From an uncultured bacterium (GTDB lineage Bacteria > Planctomycetota > UBA1135 > GCA-002686595), in assembly GCA_937905825.1 (NCBI GenBank), contig CALCXM010000053.1, positions 1 through 64,000 on the forward strand: a DNA stretch of 64,000 bases, written 5' to 3'. The notes under the pieces are model-generated. The model was not told the DNA's origin. It did not search any database and was given only the letters and a program-made list of their open reading frames with translations. A program made the translations under genes and the position numbers. Shown piece by piece: positions 18,649 through 28,879 of the stretch. Position 1 is the stretch's first letter. Each line of letters starts with the position of its first letter.

Positions 18649-21600
18649 ATGAATCCACAGCTATTCAGAACTGCCCTCCTGCTCGCTGGCCTCCAGTTGT
18701 CTCCGGTGCTGGCGTCAACTCTCGCCAATAGCTCGCCGGCCGCGCAAGACACGCAGACTGCGGCCCCCATCGTGGTCACTGCTGAATTGGAGCGCGCCCT
18801 CGACGGCCCAAGCCTCGATGCAGACGCCCTCTACACCGCCGCCTGCGCTGTGCACGGACACGTGGGTCCCTTGATCGAAGAGATCGACTTGCTCATCGCG
18901 GACGAAGCGCAACCCGCGCAGCGCCGCCGTTCTGCCCGCTGGGCTCGCGCTCTCCTGCAGCGGCGGCGTGGAGAGTTCAAGGACGCTCTGGAAACCCTCG
19001 AACCCTTCGCTCAAGAAGAGGGCAACGTCGAAGCTCGCTTGCAGCAAGCCGAACTGTTGGACGCCAGCGGGCGCCTGGGGGAAGCGGTCAGCGCTTACGA
19101 GGAGCTGCTGCCCATGCTCACGGACGAGGAGCGTCAAAGTCACGTGCACTTGCGCCTAGCACTCTTGCAGATGGAGCAGGACTCGGAACTCAAGGACGCC
19201 CTCGCGACCTACGCCAAGCAAGCGGACCGCGACAAGGACTTGCGCAATCGCGCCGCCGTGGTCTTGGCCTTGATCGATCGGCCAGCGGACGCCATCGAGC
19301 TCTACACGATCGATGAGAACGCCGACAAACCGTTCCGACACGAAGTGCGCTTGGCCGAGTGGTCAATCCGCGCCGGCGACGCACAGAAAGCCCAGGAATT
19401 CGCCTGGCGCGCCGCACGCTCCGCCACGCTCAAACGGGATCGCTTCTACGGGCTCACGATCCTGGTGGAAGCTCACCGTTTGGACGATTCCATCGATGCC
19501 TTGGTGGACAAGTTCGCGAGCACACCGGACCTGGACGTGCACACCCGGGGCATTTGGATCGAACTCTTGCGCGAACGGGGCCGCTACGACGAAGCGATCG
19601 CGCTCTACACGGACGCCAAGGACGGTGACTTCAGCATCGAAGAGCGCCGCCAGCTGCTCGAGATGTACCGCGAGAAGGGCGACGAAGAGACCATGATCCA
19701 GGTCTACAAGGAGCTCATCGCCGAGAGCCCCACGGAGGTTTTCTGGCGTGAGGGCTTGTCCCGCGCATGGCTCGAACGTGGTGAACGCAAAGCCACCCTT
19801 GATCTGTGGGCCGCCTTCCTGGCGGATCCCAGGTGCGTTTCCCGTCGACTCGAAGCGGCCATGATTCTGATGGACTTGGGCCTGGATGACCTGGCCATCC
19901 AAGCGGCCGAGTTGTGCATCGCCGCCGACAAGAACATCTACGCCGGAATGATCTTCCTGTTCGGTTTGCACAAGGACCGCGGCCAACTGGACCTTGCCGA
20001 GGCCGCCCTCGAACGCATGGAAGCCAGCGCTCCCCCCGGTGCCGCGGAACGTTTCCAACTCGCAGACTCCTGGGAGCAACTCGGGCGCCAGGACCGCGCC
20101 GTGCAAGTCTTGGAGCGCGTGCGCGAAGCCCGCGGCGCGGACGAAAGCGGCGAAGACCTCGAGATGCGTTTGGCCTGGCTGTACTCCGAGATCGGCGAGG
20201 AGGAAACCGCTCTCGAACGCTGGCGTGAGATTTGGACGCGCATCAACGCCATCTCTCGCCGTCGTTACGCGGAGGACCGCATGATGACCGTGGCCTCGCG
20301 CCTGGGCTCCTTGGCGGACATCGCCATCGATCTGGAGAAAAAGCTGGTGGATGGCAGCGCCACGGAACGCGAATCCGGTTTGCTCGTGCGGCTCTACGTC
20401 AAGGTCAACGACCCGGTCTCCGCCTCCGAGGTGATCGACGAGTTCATGAAGCAGTCCGGAGGCTCCGAGCTCGACACCTTGCAGGAGAAGGGTCGGGTCT
20501 ACTTGGCCTGCAACGACTACTACAACTACGAGAAGGTCGTGCGCCAGCTGATCGAGATCGACAAGGAAGGCGAAGGCGACTACCTGCGCCAGCTCGCCAT
20601 GAGTCAGCTAGAGCGCGGCAAGCCCGACGAAGCTCGCGTGGTGTTGGCGCGCCTCAAGGAACTCGAAGTCGGTTCCGAAAGCGCCGAGTTCGAAGCGGGC
20701 GTCTTGGCCCTGGCGGGCATGCGCGAAGAAGCCATCCAAGCCTACCGCAAGGGCATCGCCACCAACCCAGGGCGCATCGAAAGCTACCTGCTCATGGCCA
20801 ACCTGATGAAGGACATGGGCCAAACCGAGCGCGCCGTGGGCATGTTTCAGCATCTCGCGGAAACCGCGACGAAGGACGATCTGTTCACCATCGCCATCGA
20901 CGGTCTACTCAACGTGGAAGCCCCCAAGCCCGTCATGCAATGGGCCCGACGCATCACCCTCGAACGCCTGGCCCAGCGTCACGACAAGATGTACCTGTAC
21001 CAGTTGCTCTCCGACCTGGCGGAACAGGTGGATGAACGCGAAGGCATGCTGACCGCTTTGGAAAACTCCCTGCCCATCTCTGGCGAGCGGCGGCCATCGG
21101 TCTTGCGCGAGTTGATGGACCTGGCCAAGCCCTCCGGCCGCCAGTGGAAGGGGGATGACGAAAAGCACTTGGCTTACGGTCGGCGCTTGATCGGTCTCTC
21201 CGAGATCGTGCCTCCGCAAGTCTACCTGGATCTCGGGGAAGCCTTCCTGAAAGCGGACGACCCCACCAGCGCCACCAAGACCTTCCGCTTGGCCAGCGAT
21301 CTGCCCGACTACCCCGCCTTTCAACGGCGCGCCGCGGGACTCTTCGAGAGCACGGGCTTTCGCAAGCAGGCCCTCGACATCTACAAACGCGTCCTGGTGG
21401 CGCAGTCCAGTGACGTCAGCTTGATGGTCAAGGTCGGGGAGCTCGAGGAACAGGGAGGCCGCGACGAGGTCGCCCGTGGGCTGTACGACGAAGCCCTGGC
21501 ATTGCTGTTCTCGCGCCAACCGCTCAGCACCTTGAAGGCCAAGAAGGAAGTCAAACGGGGCTCCTTCTTCGCCTGGTTCGGTTCGCGCAACATCGACGAC

Positions 21601-24600
21601 TTTGACAAGCACTACGAGCGTCTGTTGAAGAACCTCTTGGTGGTCTTGCCGGACGGGGAATCTTTGGAGACGCTCTTGGCCCAGCAGAATACCTTCCTGC
21701 TCGAGGACCTGACGGAGCTCGCGAGCAGCCGCGCGGGACTGAGCGAAGAAGAGCGCAAGGAGCAACGGGACACCTTGGACAAGCACCCGCGCTTGCGCTC
21801 CCGGGCCAACTTCTACCGCCGCCTAACGATCGCGACCAAACGTCCCGAGCTGGCGAACGATCTAGACCTCGCCATCCTAGCCGCCTTCCCGGACGACGCG
21901 GATCTGCTCGAGTCCCTCTGCCAGAAGCGCGTGGACTGGGGGCTCTATGGCTCCGTGCGCCAACTCTTGGACGAAGCCCCGCGGGAAGCCAAGCTGGTCG
22001 ATCCACTGCGCTTTCTCGTGGGCGACGCCCTCGGCGAACGCTCCGCGCGACGCCTGCCCATCGACCAGGCCAATGGCTTGTTCCTACCGCTTCTGATGCG
22101 CGGGGAACTCGAAGAAGCCAGCGTCGTGCTGCGGCGCACGGACTTCACGGACATCTCCCGCGAGGACCTGCCGAAGATCGAGCCGCTGTTCTCCGCCAGC
22201 CTGTACCTGGGCGCCGAGGACCTGATCCTTCAAATAGGGCGCGAATGGACGCGCCTGCACGTCAAGCACAACAGCTCGCCCTACCAGATCGAACCCGTAC
22301 TGCAGAAGTGCAAGAACGCGTTGGATGCCGATGGCTACCGCAATCTCTGCATGTCCTTGGCGGACCAAGTGATCAAGCAATCGGCAGAGGGCGCCGGTAT
22401 GCTGGCCATCCTGCCCAAGCTGCAGGAGGGTTTCGACGATCCCTTGGTCACGGAAGAGCAGGTCATGGAGCTGCTCGACAATAGCGATGGCGCCGGCCGC
22501 GGCTATGGCATGGGCCCCGTGATCTTGCTCTTGCCCGAGGCCAGCCGCGGGGCGGCGCTGCGAACGGTGTGGGGCAAGATCAAGGCCGATGCCCAAGCCG
22601 CGTTCCTCTTGGACCTTGTGGGTGAGGCAGAGCAAGAGCTCGGAGACGCCATCTCAGAATTCGTCGCGGGCTCCCTCCTCGAAAGTCTGAGAGAAGCGGA
22701 CCGCATCTTCAGCTTCTACGTCACCCTCGTGGTGGACGCCAAATACAACAAGGACCTGGCTCTCAAGATGCTCGACATCATGATCGAGCACGACCCGAAC
22801 ATGTGGCACGCCCGCTCCGGCCGCGCACAGATGTTGTCCCGCGTGGGCCGCACCGAGGAGGCAGTGGCCGAGGCCGTGCATGTCTACGCAGGGCTTTTGA
22901 ACGTGGAGGATAGCGACTACGAGAAGCGCAACGCCCGGGAGCAAATTCTGCGTGAGTTCTTGCCCGAACAACTGCCCGCGTTCAGCGCGGTGCTCGATGA
23001 CCTCGAAGCAAAGCAGAGTCCGACCGCCGATCTAACCAAGAAACGGCTGGACCTCTTGAAGAGGGCCGAGGACAAGGCCGCTGCCCGTCTCGTGCTGGAA
23101 CAGGCAGTCACAGACTTCCCCAAAGAACTGGACTTCATCGATCAACTGCAGCAGGCCTACGCTCAGGAAGGCAAGCGCGCGGAGTCCCTGGCTTTGCTCG
23201 AGCGCGCAATCGAGATCGAACCGAAGCGCAGACAAGCGCTCTTGGGATTCTGGGGGCAACAGCAAAACCCCATCCAAGCCCTGGCCGCCAAGCAGCTGCT
23301 CCGCGAGGAGCAGACGGAGAAAGAAAAGAAACCAGCTGTCGACGACCCCTTCGCTGGAATGATGGTGATCTCCGCCGCGGGAATCATTCAGACCAACGAC
23401 ACCAGTGACGACCGCCCCACCATCGGCAAGGTCAAAGATGCCGTGCTGGCCGAAGATTGGAGCTTGGCGCAAACTTCCTTCCGCCAGCTGTGGCGTAAGT
23501 TCCCCAAGGGAGAGACTCAGGCGCGCTCCTACGCCATTTTCTTTGGAGGCAGTTCCGGCCGGCAAGGTGTCACTTGGCCCAAGGACGAAACGGAGGTCGC
23601 CGAAACCGAGCAAGCTCCCTCCCGGGGTGGCCTGGAGAACTGGAAGGATGAGCTCCCGGAAAACGACGAGAAGCCCCTAAGCGCCTACGACGTTCTGGCA
23701 GAGTACGAGTTCGGCGTGGATGAGATGCAGCGCCTGCTGCGCTCGAAGTCCGCCAGCGAACTCGACAGCCAGCGGGATGTGTTCAAGGGTCTGCTGCGGG
23801 CCAGGATCCTCAAATCCGGTGAGCAAGCAACCCTCAAGGAACTGATGGCCATCGTGCGCGAAGGGCGCGCGGGCAAGTTGGAAACCACCATGCTCTTGAC
23901 CCTGCTCGACGAGCACCCGGATCTGCGCAGTGCGGAAACGGCCAGTGTGCTCGACGACCTGGCTCGTTCCGTGCGCCCCATGGACATCGGCCCCCTGCGT
24001 TCCTTGGCCCGAGTTCAAGCGCGCCAAGGCAACACCACCGAAGCCCGGCGCTTGTACAAATGGCTGGCCACCCGAACGGACAACGGCGGCTACTCCTTCA
24101 ACGACATCCCAACCATTTCCCAACGCGAACTGCTCAAGGACGTGCAAGAGAATCTGGAGGGCGAGGAGCGCTTGGCTGTGATCGACGCGGTCATCCAATT
24201 CGCCGACCCCGGCGACAACGCCTGGCAACGGGAAAGCTTTGAGCAACTCGTGCTCGATATCTACATGGAGCTTTTGGAGCCCGCCGTGGCCTTCGAGCGC
24301 AGTCGCGCGGTGCTCGAGCAAGCGACGGACTTTAGCGCTGGTATGCGACGCAACGTCGCTCGCCTGAGCACGGCCCTCTGGGCCCAGAACGGCTACAACA
24401 GGGAAGCTCTCAAGTGCCTGGAATACGGCATCTGCAGCCTGGATGCGGACGTTGTCCAAGGCAGCGCCAGCTGGTGGTCCGACCCCACCCGCCCCGGTTG
24501 GTGGAGCGATGCGGACCTGCGCCGGTTGTTCCCGAAGGATGGTTCGAAGTTCGTGAACTACGGCGAGTGGCTCTTGGCCGCCAAACAAGCCCTCAGCACT

Positions 24601-25113
24601 TGGCGCACGGAAGAACGCGTGCGCGGCCCGCAAACTCTCAAGGCTCTCGTGCTGATCCATCTGCGCCTGGCCGCCGCGGGCAACCGGGCGGAAGCGCTGA
24701 CCGGCTTGCAGCTGCTGGCTGAGGATCCCGATCTGGAAAGGCATTACCGCCTATGGATCGTCGATGCCCTGCGCGAGTGCGGGGACGAAGCCCTCGCGAA
24801 TTCCATGGAGCGCGCCGACTTCGACTCGAGCCAATTGCACTTGGAGCGCGTGCACGAGGTCGTGCGCCGGGAGCTGGAGGCCAATGGCCCCCAGGCCGCC
24901 ATCGACCTGGGCGCTCCTCAGACGGAGTTCACCCTCAACGAGCGCTTGCTCGACGTCCTCGTGGAAGCCGCTCAAGCCGGCCAACTCCCTGAACAGACCG
25001 AACGCTGGACTCTCCTACGCAGCCAGGCTCAAGCAGCCCGGGAACGGCTAAAGGAGATCGAGGCCGAAGAAAAGCTCGAGGCTGAGGCTGAGAAAAAGAA
25101 GGCCGCAAAGTAG
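18649..25113 (+). CDS. giant exported TPR-repeat protein
   Basis: This 2154-residue protein starts at the ATG at 18649, 2 bp after the vWA stop; this start begins a signal peptide (MNPQLFRTALLLAGLQLSPVLAS). Almost the entire length is alpha-helical TPR-like repeats, with recognisable units such as LQQAELLDASGRLGEAVSAY and AYRKGIATNPGRIESYLLMA. The C-terminus is a Glu/Lys-rich helix (ERLKEIEAEEKLEAEAEKKK). It occupies the place of the TPR gene that commonly closes Bat operons, but is several times longer. A periplasmic scaffold for the vWA/MoxR system is likely. It is the last gene of the operon. Confidence 0.85.
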   Translation: MNPQLFRTALLLAGLQLSPVLASTLANSSPAAQDTQTAAPIVVTAELERALDGPSLDADALYTAACAVHGHVGPLIEEIDLLIADEAQPAQRRRSARWARALLQRRRGEFKDALETLEPFAQEEGNVEARLQQAELLDASGRLGEAVSAYEELLPMLTDEERQSHVHLRLALLQMEQDSELKDALATYAKQADRDKDLRNRAAVVLALIDRPADAIELYTIDENADKPFRHEVRLAEWSIRAGDAQKAQEFAWRAARSATLKRDRFYGLTILVEAHRLDDSIDALVDKFASTPDLDVHTRGIWIELLRERGRYDEAIALYTDAKDGDFSIEERRQLLEMYREKGDEETMIQVYKELIAESPTEVFWREGLSRAWLERGERKATLDLWAAFLADPRCVSRRLEAAMILMDLGLDDLAIQAAELCIAADKNIYAGMIFLFGLHKDRGQLDLAEAALERMEASAPPGAAERFQLADSWEQLGRQDRAVQVLERVREARGADESGEDLEMRLAWLYSEIGEEETALERWREIWTRINAISRRRYAEDRMMTVASRLGSLADIAIDLEKKLVDGSATERESGLLVRLYVKVNDPVSASEVIDEFMKQSGGSELDTLQEKGRVYLACNDYYNYEKVVRQLIEIDKEGEGDYLRQLAMSQLERGKPDEARVVLARLKELEVGSESAEFEAGVLALAGMREEAIQAYRKGIATNPGRIESYLLMANLMKDMGQTERAVGMFQHLAETATKDDLFTIAIDGLLNVEAPKPVMQWARRITLERLAQRHDKMYLYQLLSDLAEQVDEREGMLTALENSLPISGERRPSVLRELMDLAKPSGRQWKGDDEKHLAYGRRLIGLSEIVPPQVYLDLGEAFLKADDPTSATKTFRLASDLPDYPAFQRRAAGLFESTGFRKQALDIYKRVLVAQSSDVSLMVKVGELEEQGGRDEVARGLYDEALALLFSRQPLSTLKAKKEVKRGSFFAWFGSRNIDDFDKHYERLLKNLLVVLPDGESLETLLAQQNTFLLEDLTELASSRAGLSEEERKEQRDTLDKHPRLRSRANFYRRLTIATKRPELANDLDLAILAAFPDDADLLESLCQKRVDWGLYGSVRQLLDEAPREAKLVDPLRFLVGDALGERSARRLPIDQANGLFLPLLMRGELEEASVVLRRTDFTDISREDLPKIEPLFSASLYLGAEDLILQIGREWTRLHVKHNSSPYQIEPVLQKCKNALDADGYRNLCMSLADQVIKQSAEGAGMLAILPKLQEGFDDPLVTEEQVMELLDNSDGAGRGYGMGPVILLLPEASRGAALRTVWGKIKADAQAAFLLDLVGEAEQELGDAISEFVAGSLLESLREADRIFSFYVTLVVDAKYNKDLALKMLDIMIEHDPNMWHARSGRAQMLSRVGRTEEAVAEAVHVYAGLLNVEDSDYEKRNAREQILREFLPEQLPAFSAVLDDLEAKQSPTADLTKKRLDLLKRAEDKAAARLVLEQAVTDFPKELDFIDQLQQAYAQEGKRAESLALLERAIEIEPKRRQALLGFWGQQQNPIQALAAKQLLREEQTEKEKKPAVDDPFAGMMVISAAGIIQTNDTSDDRPTIGKVKDAVLAEDWSLAQTSFRQLWRKFPKGETQARSYAIFFGGSSGRQGVTWPKDETEVAETEQAPSRGGLENWKDELPENDEKPLSAYDVLAEYEFGVDEMQRLLRSKSASELDSQRDVFKGLLRARILKSGEQATLKELMAIVREGRAGKLETTMLLTLLDEHPDLRSAETASVLDDLARSVRPMDIGPLRSLARVQARQGNTTEARRLYKWLATRTDNGGYSFNDIPTISQRELLKDVQENLEGEERLAVIDAVIQFADPGDNAWQRESFEQLVLDIYMELLEPAVAFERSRAVLEQATDFSAGMRRNVARLSTALWAQNGYNREALKCLEYGICSLDADVVQGSASWWSDPTRPGWWSDADLRRLFPKDGSKFVNYGEWLLAAKQALSTWRTEERVRGPQTLKALVLIHLRLAAAGNRAEALTGLQLLAEDPDLERHYRLWIVDALRECGDEALANSMERADFDSSQLHLERVHEVVRRELEANGPQAAIDLGAPQTEFTLNERLLDVLVEAAQAGQLPEQTERWTLLRSQAQAARERLKEIEAEEKLEAEAEKKKAAK

Positions 25114-25256
25114 GCGGCACGAGCGCTGCTGCGCCCGCGTGGAACAGCGTCGCCCACCACCCGCTAGCCCCTCGACGTCTAGTACCGCTCGAGCCAAGTC
25201 CTCAACGGCGGGCTGCCAGATGGCGCGCAACTCCGCATCGTGTCGATAGGCAATAA

Positions 25257-25290
25257 GAAAGCGGCCACATCCCTGGGCGGAACCGCTTTC
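25257..25290. terminator. weak hairpin between convergent genes
   Basis: gaaagcgg (25257-25264) and ccgctttc (25283-25290) form a perfect 8-bp stem with an 18-nt loop. It lies between the 3' ends of the giant TPR gene and the converging thioredoxin-like gene. No U-tract of note follows, so a terminator role is only plausible. Confidence 0.35.
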
Positions 25291-25309
25291 ATTCGTGCCC
25301 TCTGCTGGA

Positions 25310-26302
25310 TCAGCGGCCCATGGCAACGATCCCGTTCGCACGCTGGGCAACTTTCGTTCCGGAGAAATCATTGGCCAGCTTCTCAAGCTTGGAGAAGAGC
25401 TTCTCATCTCTGCCGTCCTCGTAGACTTTCTCGAGCAGGCGCTCGATCTTCTCGGCTGCCTGCAGCTCGACCTTTACTTCTTCGGTCGCAAAGCGCGCTT
25501 CGATCTCGGTCAGGGAAGTCGGAAGGATGTCTACGCCCTTGAAGCCAGTCTTGATCGCGCTCGACATTTCCTGTGCGCGCATGGGGTACCCGTTGTCGAG
25601 CAACCAATTGGCGCGTACCAACTTGGCCTGGATTTGGACTTCGAAGAGGGCCACGGTCTCTCCCGCTTCCTCGGCGAGCTCTTCCTTCTTCGCTCCAACC
25701 TTCTTGGCTTCTGCAATCGCCTTGGCGTAGCCACCCTTCTTGAACTCCCTCCAAGCCTTCTTGAAGCTCTTGTGGGTTCCCTCCGGTGCGGACCGGGCTT
25801 TGGTCACTTCCTCTTTGATGAGGTCGTGATCCCTGGACGTCATGTGATTGCCCGTGGAGAGTAATTTGCCCTCAGCGGAGAGCAGCGCGAAGCTCGGCAG
25901 GCCGTCGACCTTGATGCGCACCGGACGCTCCAGGGTCCACATCGCTTGGTTCCCCAGCCAACGATGGCGCATGATGAACTTCTCCGCATCGGCCTGGGTC
26001 GCTTGCTGGGACTCAACAAAGAGTACCGCTAGGTCGTCGCCGTACTCTTCTTGCAACTTGATGGAGGCCGGCACGGACCCCCCGACGCAAGCACCTCAGC
26101 GAGTGCCCCACAATTCGACAAGGACTGGCCTACCACGCAGATCAGCCAGGGATTTGACTCCCATGCCATTCAACGGCGGCTTGCTGAAGAAGTAGGAAAC
26201 TTCGTCGCCGATGGAGACATCCACGGGCGTCGAAGTCCAGGCCGAGGTGAGCAGCGCGCTGGCCAGCAGCAGGCCTCCACTCAATTTCAAAAAGGTGGTC
26301 AT
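25310..26302 (-). CDS. probable selenoprotein: exported thioredoxin-fold protein with U-x-x-C active site
   Basis: The frame starts at the ATG at 26302 with a signal peptide or signal anchor (MTTFLKLSGGLLLASALL), runs to TGA at 26098-26096, and continues uninterrupted to 25310. The full product is 330 residues with Sec69. The TGA falls in RPVLVELWGTR-U-GACVGG: Trp four residues before and Cys72 three after, the spacing of the thioredoxin W-x-x-x-C-x-x-C site. A cis-Pro motif (DGLPSFALL, Pro136) and an EGKL turn confirm a thioredoxin fold. A helical tail of about 160 residues follows. Without recoding, the export signal and the first active-site residue would be lost. A SECIS-like hairpin sits just after the TGA. 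It is probably an envelope thiol/selenol oxidoreductase. It converges on the MoxR operon. Confidence 0.85.
26063..26082 (-). promoter_or_regulatory. SECIS-like hairpin downstream of UGA
   Basis: Reading the minus strand, GGGGG (nt 14-18 after the UGA) pairs with CCTCC (nt 29-33, one G-U pair). A single U (nt 19) bulges out. CCG (20-22) pairs with CGG (26-28) around a UGC loop; opening the last pair gives a GUGCC loop. A bulged U on the 5' side, a 3-bp upper stem and a G-U at the loop are the SelB-recognition features of the E. coli fdhF SECIS, a few nucleotides further from the UGA. Confidence 0.68.
26096..26098 (-). other. in-frame UGA proposed to encode selenocysteine (Sec69)
   Basis: The codon lies between CGC (Arg) and GGT GCT TGC (Gly-Ala-Cys), at the position of the nucleophilic Cys of a thioredoxin CxxC motif. 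The frame is open on both sides for the full expected length of an exported thioredoxin-like protein. Confidence 0.83.
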
Positions 26303-26534
26303 GGTTGAAGCAGTTTGAACTGGAGGAGGAGCAGGGTCGTGGGCGGAGGGAGCTTGTCGGGAACGAATCGAGCAAGGCACTTGATCGTCCGGCGCCAGGC
26401 CTTGGATGGACCCGATTCCAGATGGTTTCCACCCCTCTCGCCGAAGCATGGATTCTGAGGGATCACGCTGGTCCCCGCAAGGTGCGCTCGGCGCTGGGGC
26501 AAAGCTCTTCAGCTTCCCAGCGCCAGCATAGGCT

Positions 26535-27656
26535 TTAGGCCTGGAGGAGGCTGGCGATCGCCGCCGCCAAAAGTCCAGCAACGGGCAGGGTGATGCCCCA
26601 GGCCAGCAGGATGCTGCCGATGGTTCTCCATTGCGCCTGTCCAGTCACCGTTCCGATACCGAACAAGGAGCCACAGGAAACATGGGTCGTCGACACAGGC
26701 AACCCATAGCGCGAGGCCGCGATCACGAGGCCGGTGGTGATCATGTTCGCAGTGAAGCCTTGCCCGGAATTCAAGCTGGTGACCTTGTGCGACATCGTCT
26801 CCGCCACGCGGCGCGCGCCTAGCCAACCCCCAACCGCCATGGTCACGGCCACTGCAGAGATCGCTGGTGTGGCAGAGAGCCCTCCCCCCACCAAGAGCAA
26901 CCCAGCAATCTTAGGTGTGTCATTCAAGCCCCTTGCAAAGCTAACCGCACCCGCACTCAGGAAGTGAGTCCCATTCAACACAGGCTGTGCGCGCACTCCG
27001 AGCAAGGCCCCGTTGTAGCGAATCTGACAGGTGGCTTCCGTTCCCGTCGTGAGCTCGGGAAGGCGGACCATGTCCATCGCAGCCTGTGCCCCCGGGGTTC
27101 CAGGGACGCTGCCGATCACTCGTTCTCCAACGCACACGCAAGTTTCCTTGGAGATCCCCGAGCGCACTCGCAGGGAACGCAAAACGGGATAGACCACGAC
27201 CGCGAGCAGCACCGCCAGGACAGGACTCAGCAACAATGGCAGGAGCAGCGCATGCAGCAATTGATCCGTTTGGATTCCCGCCGGAGATGCCACGAGCCCC
27301 GCACCCACCAAGGCACCGATCAACGCGTGGGTGGTCGAGATTGGAAATCCATAGCGGGTGGCCAACAACACGGTTGAGCCGGCAGCGAGCGGGACCGCGC
27401 AGGCGAAGGAAGGTTGATCGACGACTTCTGGCGGCAGCAGGCCCTTGCCGGAGAAGGCAGCCAGCAATCCCTGGGCCAGGAACAACGCGGTCACAGATCC
27501 AAGACCGGTGGTCAGTGTCGCCCAGACCAGCGCCTTGCGATAACTGGCGACGCCGCTCCCCAACAAGGTGGCGACCCCCTTGAAGTTGTCGTTCGCACCG
27601 TTGGCGAAGGCGATCAATAGACCGCTGATCAGGAGGAGGAAAGGTAAGAAGCTCAT
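26535..27656 (-). CDS. inorganic phosphate transporter, PiT family
   Basis: This is a 373-residue polytopic membrane protein. The start at 27656 (MSFLPFLLLISGLLIAFANG) puts the conserved GANDNFKG motif at the usual place near residue 20; the longer upstream frame is not membrane-like. Duplicated family motifs are FPISTTHALIGA in the first half and LPVSTTHVSCGSLFGIG in the second, with LNDTPK between them. Members use a cation gradient to import phosphate. No PhoU-like gene accompanies it. It is followed on the same strand, after 232 bp, by the Sec-containing thioredoxin gene. Confidence 0.92.
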   Translation of the reverse strand: MSFLPFLLLISGLLIAFANGANDNFKGVATLLGSGVASYRKALVWATLTTGLGSVTALFLAQGLLAAFSGKGLLPPEVVDQPSFACAVPLAAGSTVLLATRYGFPISTTHALIGALVGAGLVASPAGIQTDQLLHALLLPLLLSPVLAVLLAVVVYPVLRSLRVRSGISKETCVCVGERVIGSVPGTPGAQAAMDMVRLPELTTGTEATCQIRYNGALLGVRAQPVLNGTHFLSAGAVSFARGLNDTPKIAGLLLVGGGLSATPAISAVAVTMAVGGWLGARRVAETMSHKVTSLNSGQGFTANMITTGLVIAASRYGLPVSTTHVSCGSLFGIGTVTGQAQWRTIGSILLAWGITLPVAGLLAAAIASLLQA

Positions 27657-28102
27657 TGCAAGGGAAGAGTGGGTGCATGGCCCTTTCGGCCAAGGCTGCC
27701 CCCAGCTTGTGACGGCTGAAGGTACGCAGGAGCCACGAAAAGTGGACCTGGAGTGGCACACCTTCTTTCTCTGCCGCAAGAGGGTACCGCAAACAAGCTT
27801 CCCCTGTGGCCCGCCCCAGGACCGACCAAAGATTGCCTTACAGAGCACACACACCAGCACCGCTCCGCTTGTGTCAACACTCCGTTCGAGTGCAGCGACC
27901 AACTGTGCGGGTTCGCCTCCAAGGTGTGCGGGTTCGCAGGTCAGCCACGCGGCACAGGGCTATCTCTGCGCTTGGCACGATAACTGCCTTGCCTGCTGCG
28001 CGTGGCGCCCAGCCCCGTAGGCTGAGGTAGGGTCAACCGCTGGCGGGCGCCGGAATTTTCCCCACCGATGACTCTCCGACTGCCCTCTATGCCACAGGCT
28101 CT
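27657..28102. other. 446-bp divergent intergenic region with a 13-bp direct repeat
   Basis: It lies between the divergent phosphate permease and TPR lipoprotein genes. It holds two copies of tgtgcgggttcgc at 27904-27916 and 27925-27937, exactly 21 bp apart, about two helical turns. This could be a regulator site, but no clear promoter was recognised next to it. Confidence 0.4.
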
Positions 28103-28843
28103 ATGCGAATAAGACATTCATTCTATCTACTCATCGGAACGTTCGTTGCAGCTTGTGGAGGCACGGACAACAGGGCGGTCGACTCTCCGCCGTTCGTCAG
28201 TTCGGCCACCGAGGCTCCGTCAACTGAAAGCGGGGGGTTCGCGCCCGAGACGGACTGGAAGTCGGAACGCAAACGCCTCGCCATGCTAGGGCTCGCCTAC
28301 GACACTGGGCGCGCGCGCGTCATCACATCGGAGGCGGCGGCCGTGCTAGCCACTGTTGAGAATCCAGGCGACCCGCGGACCCTGCTCCAACTTCTGCTCG
28401 AGGGCCAAGCAGCCCTGGACGAAAACCGCGCACTCGATTCCATCGCGCTCTTCACGAAGGTCGTCCTGTTGAACCCCGAGCTCGCCGAGAACTACGTTCC
28501 GCTTGGACGTGCCCTCCAAGCGTTCAATCTCGAGAGCCAGGCAACCGCGGCCTGGGAAGCGGGGCACGCGCTCGACGCGGAGCACGCGCAACTCTGCTTT
28601 CATGTGGCGGACATGGCCTATCGGCAGGGCGATCGAAATCGTGCAAAGCGGCTGTTCGAGCGGGCGGTCGAATTCGATCCGAAGCACGCCGCCAGCTGGG
28701 GCCGCCTCGCCCGCCTTTCGTACTTTGACGAATCCGACGACAAGGCCTGGAGCGCGATCCAGCGCGCCGAAGACTTGGGCGAAACGATTCCGGCAGTCAT
28801 GCGCGCGCGACTTGCCGCGCGCTCCCCCGACCCCCTGCGCTAA
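28103..28843 (+). CDS. TPR-containing lipoprotein
   Basis: This 246-residue protein begins MRIRHSFYLLIGTFVAAC, a lipoprotein signal with Cys18 as the lipidation site. A short Ser/Pro-rich linker follows. The rest is TPR-like helices (ALDSIALFTKVVLLNPELAE, then AKRLFERAVEFDPKHAASW). It is probably a periplasmic protein-protein interaction module. The 36-bp gap to the next gene suggests possible co-transcription. Confidence 0.8.
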   Translation: MRIRHSFYLLIGTFVAACGGTDNRAVDSPPFVSSATEAPSTESGGFAPETDWKSERKRLAMLGLAYDTGRARVITSEAAAVLATVENPGDPRTLLQLLLEGQAALDENRALDSIALFTKVVLLNPELAENYVPLGRALQAFNLESQATAAWEAGHALDAEHAQLCFHVADMAYRQGDRNRAKRLFERAVEFDPKHAASWGRLARLSYFDESDDKAWSAIQRAEDLGETIPAVMRARLAARSPDPLR

Positions 28844-28879
28844 GCGTTCGGCCTTCACTCCCGATCCGTGGCAAGCATC

